From Axinella damicornis (Eukaryota > Porifera > Demospongiae > Axinellida > Axinellidae), in contig OZ007516.1 of assembly GCA_963931865.1 (NCBI GenBank), forward strand, positions 1,227,883 through 1,291,882: a stretch of 64,000 bases of DNA. Reading direction: 5' to 3'. A program made the position numbers and the translations under genes. Below are positions 39,749-48,045 of this stretch, piece by piece. Within the stretch, counting starts at the first letter, position 1. Every line of letters begins with the position of its first letter. A model generated the notes under the pieces. That model ran no database searches. It was not told the DNA's origin and was given only the letters and a program-made list of their open reading frames with translations.

Positions 39749-41494
39749 TAGATAGACAAATGATGCATGATTGTGAAGCATACAGTGCACACATACCATG
39801 CATGCAGTCCTACTCCGGCTTGGGGGAAGAGAGTGCTTACCAAGCCCCATTCCCAGGCCTTCCCCACCTCCAGGTTTGATCGCTTTCAGCATGTGAGCAG
39901 ATATTGGAGGTGCACGGTGGGAATGGTCTGGGGATAGGGTTAATTAGTGCTAGCCTGGGAATGAGGCTAGGCTAGCGCTTACCCGTCCGCCTTGTTATTA
40001 AAAGAGTTGTGGGTTCCCAGAAACTGTAGTTTGTCGATTGTGGTATTATGACCCAGCCACCGCTGAAAGGCTAGCGTGCTGTTGACCCAGGGGTCCAGTA
40101 TCACCGTTCCCCTCTCGCACTCCCCCGCCAGATCTCGGTTGCACTGGGTGTGCAGTGCCAGCTCCGTTAACTCCGGCATGCCTGAACAGGGAGCAAGACA
40201 TGGCGGCATTACCACTATCTGCAGCTGGTACAATGACACACCATACGTGGGCAACCATCATCCTTGAAGGTAGCCTCGCTCCCAGGCCCCACACGAAATG
40301 GGGCCTGGGAACGAGGCCATGCAGAAGGTAGGTAGGTAATGAATTCGGAATTGCATGGCATGACATCATTGCATTCACAATGGATGGTGTAAAGATGTCA
40401 CGGAAGAGAAACCGGAACAGGTCTGACATTGAAAGCTTTCATGATCATGCCCATCACAGAGATTCTTAGCCTCGTTTCCAGACCATTCCCCTGCCGTATT
40501 TGCATACTGCAAGCGATCAAATACTGGCGGTGGGAATGGCCTGGGAACAAGGCTATAAATTCTAGTGTTAACTCTCCAACAGACAACGGATTGGATTATC
40601 GGAACCTCCCTAGTTACTGGCTAAAGCAGGAGAGCACTCATGTGCTTGTAGAAAGTAGTCAATATACAGTGGGTATTCTGTGTACTGCAAGCAACCAAAA
40701 ACTGGTGGTACGTAGGAATGTATGCAGGCAGTGCAAACGACAACTTTGAAAACATGAGAAACTCTTGGAATCTCAATTACGTCCTAGACACTTCAGACCA
40801 GGAAATTGGAGGGGGAAGAAGAGGGGTTGGTCCAAATTGCAACTACACAATAACTTTGGGGATGACAAAATTAAGTAGGTATACTATTTGCCCTAGTCTT
40901 GTCCCCAGACCCTCCACGCGCTCCCATAGGAAAAATCTGACGGGGCACGTGTGTGGAGGACGGGGCGTGGAGGTCTGGGGATGAAACTACTATTTCCCCT
41001 TGCTCACCATTACTGCCATTGTTAACTGTCTCTCCGGAAGACAGGCTGACCTTTGACCTCATGCTTGGAACCACATTTACAATCTGTGCACAAGATACAG
41101 CATCAAGTTCTCTCTGAGTGCTGATATACACTGTCAAGTCATCCAAGCTGGCTACTCCTTCAATGGCTTGGCACCGTGATCCCCATGAAAGAGAATCGAC
41201 GTACAGCTGGGCTAAAAAGTTTCCATGTTGGTCGAGTGATTCTATGTTGAAGCTTTTGATGTGCTCCTGGTGTCCTGGTAACTGACCTCCATTCATCTCA
41301 TTGGATATTAGACCCAAAAGGATGAGCTCATTTAGCCCACTGATATCCAATCCAAGAGTACGATAAAGTTTTGCAAGATTTGTGAGATAGTCATTTTGCT
41401 GGTTTGATGTTTCAATACTGTCCCTTGCATCCACACTGCAGTACAGCCCCCCAATCGCCACAAGAACTGCACAAATAAGAGTCTTGCAGACCAT
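25306..41494 (-). CDS. secreted PLC-like (TIM-barrel phosphodiesterase) protein with lectin-like C-terminus; one exon not found
   Basis: Exons found on the minus strand: 41494-41008 (signal peptide at residues 1 to about 23), 40181-39983, 39426-39204, 30044-29855, 29095-28884, about 26647-26570, 26261-26160, 25901-25789 and 25425-25306 (stop). Phases agree except between 39204 (phase 0) and 30044 (needs one base). At least one small exon must therefore lie in the 9-kb repeat-rich gap, and the 30044 and 26647 acceptors are the least certain. Catalytic-type motifs are LGTHNSFNN, LDPVYFW and RLCHCG, then GIQEIMDW, LFTP and the FPDRWPS block typical of the PI-PLC X-like superfamily. The C-terminus (NISATQCAAMD, RWVTVHC, YHACR, FFLPATGYENWQLYQ) resembles the lectin-like tail of related bacterial and fungal PLC-like proteins. 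Residues around the two His suggest an active fold, but the substrate is unknown. The last intron-exon borders sit close to G, GT and GGGA microsatellites. Confidence 0.83.
26281..26348. repeat. (GT)n microsatellite
   Basis: About 34 GT dinucleotides. It begins about 20 bp upstream (gene orientation) of the acceptor of the PLC-like exon at 26261-26160. Confidence 0.97.
26718..26900. repeat. (GGGA)n microsatellite
   Basis: Long uninterrupted GGGA run with minor variants, in the PLC-like intron. A fold-back remnant (26912-26945, TAGCCTCGCTCCCAGGCTA type) follows it directly. Confidence 0.95.
26946..28330. other. PLC-like intron sequence, nothing firm
   Basis: AT-rich unique sequence. An open frame at 27150-27398 (+) is not recognised and has no ATG of its own context. 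TGACGTCA at about 27531-27538 followed by TGACATCATCATTATGAC is a CRE-like palindrome cluster, of unknown meaning. Confidence 0.4.
28335..28830. repeat. AGATTACTAGAGAATACT tandem array
   Basis: Tandem 10-bp words (GATTACTAGA, GAATACTAGA, GATTACTACA, GACAACTAGA) arranged in higher-order 50-60 bp blocks. A second array of the same word lies at 31855-32150. Confidence 0.92.
29300..29355. repeat. (GATCTC)n microsatellite
   Basis: Short run of CGATCTCGATCT in the PLC-like intron. Confidence 0.9.
29585..29852. repeat. (CCCT)n-rich pyrimidine tract next to a splice donor
   Basis: Impure CCCT/CTCC tract on the plus strand, purine-rich on the PLC-like coding strand. It starts within 3 bp of the donor of the exon ending at 29855. 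Confidence 0.92.
30060..30178. repeat. (GT)n followed by (GGGA)n microsatellite
   Basis: On the coding strand it forms a CA/CCCT tract immediately upstream of the PLC-like acceptor near 30044. Confidence 0.95.
31160..31435. repeat. long fold-back element, family 2
   Basis: Left arm GCTAGGAAGGAGATATGAAG continuing to GATCAGCATGAA. The right arm is its reverse complement (TGCTGATCACAATGGCAC ... CTTCATATCTCATTCACATACC). The central part contains GTGCGATTTTTGGC and CATTTGAAAGCTC. Relatives lie at 38290-38465 and 38505-38775, and a left-arm fragment at about 31480-31530. Confidence 0.8.
31855..32150. repeat. second ATTACTAGAG array
   Basis: Same word family as 28335-28830, here as two about 60-bp higher-order units plus scattered copies. 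It surrounds a hammerhead-like motif at 32016-32049. Confidence 0.85.
32016..32049 (+). other. hammerhead-ribozyme-like core
   Basis: CTGAGGA (fits CUGANGA), one extra A, a 6-bp stem GATCAG/CTGATC closing a CACAGC loop, then GAAACGTC. This matches the order of the hammerhead core (CUGANGA, stem II, GAAA, NUH). Stem III would be only about 2 bp with no loop, and the extra A is non-canonical, so activity is uncertain. Such motifs are known from Penelope-like and other retroelements. Confidence 0.35.
32270..32735. repeat. 37-bp tandem repeat, about 12 copies
   Basis: Units of CCAGGCTTGTTTCACAGCGT followed by GCTGGAGCCTGCACCAT, with T/C and A/G variants alternating. Long open frames in all forward frames (Cys/His/Pro/Ser repeats) result from the repeat. 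Confidence 0.95.
32736..34400. other. PLC-like intron sequence without recognised features
   Basis: Mostly unique sequence. Open frames at 33284-33532 (+) and 33600-33809 (-) have no recognisable family and no convincing splice borders. The missing PLC-like exon could lie here but was not identified. Confidence 0.4.
34404..35300 (+). other. possible short exons of an unrecognised plus-strand gene, copy A
   Basis: Three exon-like pieces occur. One, about 34417-34464, encodes a coiled-coil-like RQAEQKEQELQRKLKS stretch. A second is the small segment TTTCAG|TTGGCACTGTGAAGG...GAGAAG|GTGAGTTG near 34969-35005. A third, ending near 35262, encodes STLSGTVDWAWSADGRLAA. The last two recur at 35865-35900 and about 36028-36085, so the block is duplicated. 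The gene is unidentified and lies inside the PLC-like intron on the other strand. A 57-60 bp tandem repeat (GCATGATGTACAAACCTGCAG) fills 34698-34905. Confidence 0.3.
34698..34905. repeat. 57-60 bp tandem repeat, about 4 copies
   Basis: Units of GCATGATGTACAAACCTGCA, GAGTGTGTCTCTTTTG and TACTCCAGTATACTATAG. A single fifth unit appears at about 35752-35810 as part of the downstream duplicated block. Confidence 0.9.
35750..36130 (+). other. duplicated exon-like block, copy B
   Basis: Diverged copy of 34860-35260. It has the same repeat unit, the same TTTCAG|TTGGCGCTGTGAAGG...GAGAAG|GTGAGTTG mini-exon, and a segment encoding STVDWAWSADRKRV. Preservation of the splice-like borders in both copies suggests real exons, but no family is recognised. 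Confidence 0.35.
37085..37185. repeat. TGAT-rich microsatellite
   Basis: Repeats of GATTGATTGATTGA with interruptions. Confidence 0.85.
37560..37800. repeat. CCCCTCACC-type minisatellite
   Basis: Irregular repeats of CTCACCCCCTCACTAGCTTA and CCCCACTCCCCTTACC. The Pro/Thr/Ser-rich open frames here are by-products. Confidence 0.85.
38290..38775. repeat. two adjacent family-2 fold-back copies
   Basis: Two direct copies (38290-38465 and 38505-38775) of the element at 31160-31435, sharing GAGATATGAAGCTGGGATTTGC, GACTGCGATTTTTGACAAAA and GCTTCATATCTCATTCACAT. Flanks at 37913-38160 and 30810-30980 also share a second repeat containing CACATTTTGACATGTC. Confidence 0.8.
39495..39752. repeat. (GATA)n/(GACA)n microsatellite next to PLC-like exon 3
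   Basis: GATA runs then GACA runs. On the PLC-like strand the tract lies upstream of the exon 3 acceptor (39426). Confidence 0.97.
40271..40319. repeat. short fold-back element
   Basis: TAGCCTCGCTCCCAGGCCCC / GGGGCCTGGGAACGAGGCCA arms around ACACGAAAT, in PLC-like intron 1. Confidence 0.9.
40467..40555. repeat. fold-back element, 'CCGCCAGTATTTGATCGC' interior type
   Basis: Ends TAGCCTCGTTTCCAG / CTGGGAACAAGGCTA. The interior pairs CATTCCC...GTATTTG with CAAATAC...GGGAATG, with TGCAAGCGATC in the centre. The same interior occurs at about 63300-63360, 39850-39950 and in both arms of 50013-50402. Confidence 0.85.
40894..40989. repeat. fold-back element
   Basis: TAGTCTTGTCCCCAGACCTC-like arm with a CACGCG interior and the closing CTGGGGATGAAACTA arm, in PLC-like intron 1 just after the exon 1 donor. 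Confidence 0.75.
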
Positions 41495-41727
41495 GATCGA
41501 TCTATGGCACTACACTGCATCAAATCATGTGACAAAGTTTACTCTTGAATCCGGATACTTTCCGTTTACTGGCCGTGGCTATTTCACGGAACGGAACGGA
41601 ACACTGGAAGGCCCCGTTTACTAGTGATACGACTACTACATCCGATATCCACGTGGTATGTACCACAAGAACTCACTGGCTGGGACTACATACATATACT
41701 ACTGCGTTGGAATTCTAAACTCAAGCA
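41495..41727. promoter_or_regulatory. shared interval between divergent PLC-like and ABCF2 genes
   Basis: Only 233 bp separate the PLC-like ATG (41494, minus) from the ABCF2 ATG (41728, plus). It must contain both start regions. A CGGAACGGAACGGAAC triplet at about 41588-41602 and CCACGTGG at about 41649-41656 stand out as possible factor sites. Role inferred from position. Confidence 0.5.
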
Positions 41728-42302
41728 ATGCCTTCAGAAGCAGCCAAAAAGCGGCAGGCACAAAAGAAGGGAAAGAGGCAAGCCGCGTCCAGAGCCGCCC
41801 AGAAAAGACCGACTCCCCTCCAACAGACGGAGAAAGAGAACGGAGACGAAGGAAGTTCCAGCTCACTGTCAGAGGGCGCCTGTGCCGCCACACCGTCTTT
41901 GAAAGAGGTCGATGGCGCGGTAGCTGACCTTAAACTGTCGGCTAGGTCATGTACAGGTGAGTAGATGTTGAAATTCTCGATTTTACCTCCTCTACAAAGC
42001 CAAACACATGACTGCTGTTTGTGAGGGACTCAACCTTTTCTCCCCCGGCTTCCTTTGTACCCGAGTACAGCAGACCTCAGTTCATCTGTCTGTTTATGGG
42101 GTCACTCACTGAATTTTCAGCTAGGACGGGTCGTCATGACCCCATGTACTAAGGAAGAGATGAGGGTGCAGTGCATTCCTCAATACTTGGTCGAGATGCC
42201 AAGTAGATGTGGATATTGGTCAAGCAGGAAATACATACTTTAGGTATAGGTACCGGAAACGTGCATCTTGAACCAGCCTCTCTCTCTCTCTCTCTCTCTC
42301 TC

Positions 42303-42339
<37 letters not shown>

Positions 42340-43484
42340 CTCCTTCCTCCCCTCCTTCCCAGGTGTTTTGGGCTCACATCCTGCCTCCAGAGATGTCCAC
42401 ATTGAGATGCTGTCCATTACATTCCATGGGGCAGAGATACTTACTGATGCCAGACTAGAGCTGAACTGTGGACGCAGATACGGACTTGTGGGGCTCAATG
42501 GGAGTGGTATGTCGTTGCATCATTCTCTAAATGAACCCTGCAAGCCGCCCATAGCCCACATGAACAATAACCTGGGAATGAGGGCTATGTGAGCTTGTGT
42601 GATGACACATAGCCTAGGAATGAGGCCATGTGATATGTGGTCTGGGAATGAGGCCATGTGACACATGGCCTGGGAATGAGGCTATGAAGACACGTGACCT
42701 GGGAATGAGGCCATGTGACACGTGGCCCAGGAATGAGGCCATGTGACACGTGGCCTGGGAATGAGGCCATGTGACACGTGGCCTGGGAATGAGGCCATGT
42801 GACACGTGGCCTGGGAATGAGGCCATGTGACACGTGGCCCAGGAATGAGGCCATGTGACATGTGGCCTGGGAATGAGGCCATGTGACACGTGGCCTAGGA
42901 ATGAGGCCATGTGACACGTGGCCTGGGAATGAGGCCATGTGACACGTGGCCGAGGAATGAGGCCATGTGACACGTGGCCTAGGAATGAGGCAATGTGAAA
43001 TGTGGCCCAGGAAGGAGGCCATGGCGATGCATGCAGTCTTTACATTAAGAGTTGAGTGATGTTTTGATTTACTGTGCAGGTAAATCAACTCTGCTCTCAG
43101 TGATTGGCGGCCGTGAGATTCCCATCCCTAATCATATCGACATCTTCCACCTGAGCGAGGAGATGCCACCAAGCTCAAAGACACCACTGCAGTGTGTGAT
43201 AGAGGTGGATGAGGAGAGGTGAGCGAGGAAGGGGAGGGGGGAGGGGAGAGGGGGGGGGGGGGGGGGGGGGGAGTATGAGAGCTTTAGTAGAGCTATGCTA
43301 TCTGTGCATTGTAGCACATGTACTTGGTTGTGTTGCATTTGCACCTCCCATTACATAATTCTCCTATCTTTGCCCCCCCCCCCCCCCCCCCCCCTTCCAT
43401 CTTCCTCCCATCTTCACTGCACACTTACACCACACACCCACCCACACACACACACATACCACACACACTCGCATACCCCCCCCC

Positions 43485-43515
<31 letters not shown>

Positions 43516-43559
43516 GCACACACACACACGCACACACACACTCACATACCCCCCCTTCC

Positions 43560-43590
<31 letters not shown>

Positions 43591-46500
43591 ATACACACAG
43601 GATTCGTCTGGAGAAGGAGGCGGAGGAGCTGACCCAGGCTGGGGACACAGAGAGTGAGAGACTGATGGATATCTACGAGAGACTGGAGGAACTGGATGCC
43701 TCCACAGCAGAGACCAAGGCAGCCCGGATACTCCACGGATTGGGTCAGTTCAGCTGGTCACGTCGTATAAGAGCCTGGGTACTAGAGAGACGTACAGTGT
43801 AGCTATCAATCACATTTCAGTTACATGTACCAGCGATGTGGGCATACAGTGCAACTGTACCAAGTAGCTTCACGTTTTGAAGTTGGAAGACTAACTCTCT
43901 ACCAACGATAAGAAACTATTTGCCTCCTTATGCAGGGTTAAACTTTGCCTCATGCAGGGTTAAACTATTCACCTCCTTGTGCAGGGTTAAACTGTTCACC
44001 TCCTTGTGCAGGGTTAAACTGTTCACCTCCTTGTACAAGGTTAAACTGTTTGCCTCATGCAGGGTTAAACTATTCGCCTCCTTGTACAGGGTTAAACTGT
44101 TCACCTCCTTGTACAAGGTTAAACTTTTTGCCTCATGCAGGGTTAAACTATTCACCTCCTTGTGCAGGGTTAAACTATTTGCCTCCTTGTACAGGGTTAA
44201 ACTGTTTGCCTCCTCATACAGGGTTAAACTATTCACCTGCTTGTATAGGGTTAAACTCTTTGCCTCTGTGTGCAGGGTTAAACTGTTATTTGCCTCCTTA
44301 TGCAGGGTTAAACTATTTGCCTCCTTATGAAGGGTTAAACTATTTTCCTCCTTGTGCAGGGTTAAACTACTCACCTCCTTGTACAGGGTTAAACTGTGTT
44401 TGCCTCCGTGTGCAGGGTTAAACTATTTGCCTCCTTATGCAGGGTTAAACTGTTTGCCTCCGTGTGCAGGGTTAAACTATTTGCCTCCTTGTACAGGGTT
44501 AAACTCTTTGCCTCTGTGTGCAGGGTTAAACTATTTGCCTCCTTGTGCAGGGTTAAACTGTTTGCCTCTGTGTGCAGGGTTAAACTGTTTGCCTCCTTGT
44601 GCAGGGTTAAACTGTTTGCCTCTGTGTACAGGGTTCACGGCTGATATGCAGGAGATGAGGTGCAGTGATTTCTCCGGTGGGTGGAGGATGCGCATCTCCC
44701 TCGCGAGGGCGCTGTTTGTCCGACCAACTCTCCTGCTCTTGGACGAACCAACCACCACCTCGATCTTGAGGCATGTGTCTGGCTGGAAGAGGAACTGAAG
44801 AAGTGGGTTCCATGGCTCTGTGAATGGAATGGGTCTCGATGGGTATATTTTACTTGTCACTCCACCCTCTCTCCATCTCCTCCCCTCCTCCCCCTCCTCC
44901 CTCTCCCCACCAGATACAAGAGAATTCTGATGTTAGTCCTCTCACTCACAAGACTTCCTCAACGGTGTCTGCACTAACATCATCCACCTCCACCAGAACC
45001 AGCTACTCTACTATGGAGTGAGCAGCCCATTTATTTGCCCATACCCTCACTCCTCCCACCCTCACTCCCTACCCCCCTCCTCCCTACCTCCCTCCCTCCT
45101 TCTCTCCCTCCCTCCGTCCCTCCCTCCCTTCCTCCCTCCTCCTCCCTCCCCCCTTCCCCCCCCCCCCCCCCCCCTTCCCTCCTTCCCTCCTTCCCTCCCT
45201 CCCTTCCTCTCCCCTCCTCCCTCCCCCCTTCCCTCCTTCCCTCCCACACTCCCTCCCTACCTCCCCCTTCCTCCCGCTCTCCCTCCCTCCCTCCTCCCTC
45301 CCCTCCCCTCCCTCCCCTCCCCTCCCCTCCTCCCTCCCTCCCTCCCTCCCTCCCTCCCTCCCTCCCTCCCTCCCTCCCTCCCTCCTCCCTCCCTCCCTCC
45401 CTCCCTCCCTCCCTCCCTCCCCTCCCTCCTCCTTCCCTCCCTCCCTCCCACCATCCCTGGGTATTTCCAAGCCCCACCTCTGATCCCTGCTGCTTCCTCC
45501 CTCTCTCAGGGCAACTATGACTCCTATGTGAGAACACGAGCGGAGTTGGAGGAGAACCAGATGAAGCGGTACCAGTGGGAGAGAGACCAGATGCAGCACA
45601 TGAAGGTGGGAGGAAGCCATCTTGTCTTCTGCCATGACAGAGATGAGGGATCCCTCTGTGTCCCCTACCTCCTCTCTACGCACACACATGCACCATGACA
45701 TACATACCGCACACACATATCCTCACATACACGCACACATGTACACAGTATATACACTGTACCCTCACACACACACACACACTCTCACACAAGCATATAC
45801 ACATATACCGTCACACACACACAAACTCCTCTTAGGACTACATCGCTCGGTTTGGCCATGGCAGTTGCAAAGCTTGCCCGACAGGCTCAGAGCAAAGAGA
45901 AGGTTCTTGCCAAGATGGTGGCTGGAGGGCTCACTGAGAAAGTTGTGGCTGATAAGGCATGTGATTAAACAGTGTCCTTTATTTCTGGTGGTACTCTAAT
46001 TCTCCATTCCATTTCCAATCTGATTCCATTCCACCTCTTAATTGTCTGGTTCCCAGGTTGTCTCCTTCTCGTTCCCAGACTGTGGTGGGATCCCTCCTCC
46101 GGTGATCATGTAACAAGGTGTCAGTTTCCGGTATGCCCCTGAGCGGCCGTGGGTATACAAGAACCTTGACTTTGGGGTCGACCTGGAGACGAGGGTGGGC
46201 GCTGGTGGGGCCCAACGGGGCGGGGAAGTCCACATTGTTGAAACTGATAGACGGAGAAGTGAGTTGCATGTGTTTAGTGTCTTGCAGTTNNNNNNNNNNN
46301 NNNNNNNNNNNNNNNNNNNNNNNNNNNNNNNNNNNNNNNNNNNNNNNNNNNNNNNNNNNNNNNNNNNNNNNNNNNNNNNNNNNNNNNNNNNNNNNNNNNN
46401 NNNNNNNNNNNNNNNNNNNNNNNNNNNNNNNNNNNNNNNNNNNNNNNNNNNNNNNNNNNNNNNNNNNNNNNNNNNNNNNNNNNNNNNNNGTTATTTGCCT

Positions 46501-47847
46501 CCTTATGCAGGATTAAACTATTTGACTTCTTATGTCACCTCCTTGTACCTGTTTGCCTCCGTGTGCAGGGTTAAGTTGTTTGCCTCCTTGTGCAGGGTTA
46601 AACTGTTTACCTCCTTGTGCAGGGTTAAACTGTTTGCCTCTGTGTACAGGGTTAAACGGTTTGCCTCTGTGTGCAGGGTTAATCTGTTTGCCTCTGTGTG
46701 CAGGGTTCACGGCTGATATGCAGGAGATGAGGTGCAGTGATTTCTCCGGTGGGTGGAGGATGCGCATCTCCCTCGCAAGGGCGCTATTTGTCCGACCAAC
46801 TCTCCTGCTCCTGGACGAACCAACCAACCACCTCGATCTTGAGGCATGTGTCTGGCTGGAAGAGGAACTGAAGAAGTGGGTTCCATGGCTCTGTGAATGG
46901 AATGAGCCTCGTTGGGTATATTTCACTTGTCACCTCCCTCCTATCTGTCCTCTCCCCTACTCCTTCATCCCTCCTCCCTTCCATTTTCCTCCCTCTCCTT
47001 TCCTCTCTCCTCTCTTTTTCTTCCCTCTTCCTCTCCTCCCCTCCTCCTTTCCTCCCCTCCTCCTTTCCTCCCCTCCTCCTCTCCACACCTCCCCCTTGCT
47101 CCGTTCTGCCTTGCTTCCCTCCTCCCCTCCACCCTCTCTCCTCCTCCCCTCCCTCTCCCCACCAGATACAAGAGAATTCTGATGTTAGTCTCTCACTCGC
47201 AAGACTTTCTCAACGGTGTCTGCACTAACATCATCCACCTCCACCAGAACCAGCTACTCTACTATGGAGTGAGCAGCCCATTTATTTGCCCATATCACCT
47301 CCCTCCCCCTCCCCCTTCCCTCCTTCCCTCCTTCCCTCCTTCCCTCCTTCCCCCCTACTTCCCTCCTTCCCTCCTTCCCTCCTTCCCTCCTTCCCTCCCT
47401 CCCTTCCTCCCCCCTCCTCCCTCCCCCTTCCCTCCCTCCCTCCCTCCCTCCCTCCCTCCCTCCCTCCCTCCCTCCCTCCCTCCCTCCCTTCCTCCCTTCC
47501 TCCCTCCCTCCCCCCTCCCTCCCTCCCTCCCTCCCTCCCTCCCTCCCTCCCTCCCTCCCTCCCTCCCTCCCTCCCTCCCTCCCTCCCTCCCTCCCTCCCT
47601 CCCTCCCACCCTCCTTGAGTATTTCCCAGCCCCACCTCTGATCCCTGCTGCTTCCTCCCTCTCTCAGGGCAACTATGACTCCTATGTGAGAACACGAGCG
47701 GAGTTGGAGGAGAACCAGATGAAGCGGTACCAGTGGGAGAGAGACCAGATGCAGCACATGAAGGTGGGAGGAAGCCATCTTGTCTTCTGCCATGACAGAG
47801 ATGAGGGATCCATCTGTGTCCCCACCTCCTCTGTACACACACATGTG

Positions 47848-47931
<84 letters not shown>

Positions 47932-47999
47932 CGCACATGACATACATACAAACACATGTACACAATATATACACTGTACCCTCACACACACATACACAT

Positions 48000-48045
<46 letters not shown>

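Noticed and set aside
39332..39892. 186-codon frame with YLSICLSVCLSV repeats
   Set aside because: Translation of GATA/GACA repeats; only the PLC-like exon 3 part (39204-39426) is real, in a different frame.
44352..44798. 148-codon frame joining the 27-bp array to ABCF2 exon 5 as a separate gene
   Set aside because: It is the ABCF2 exon frame read back into the intron array; reported as a splice-site array instead.
45018..45698. 226-codon Pro/Ser-rich frame
   Set aside because: CCCT microsatellite in ABCF2 intron 6; the final part is exon 7 in another context.
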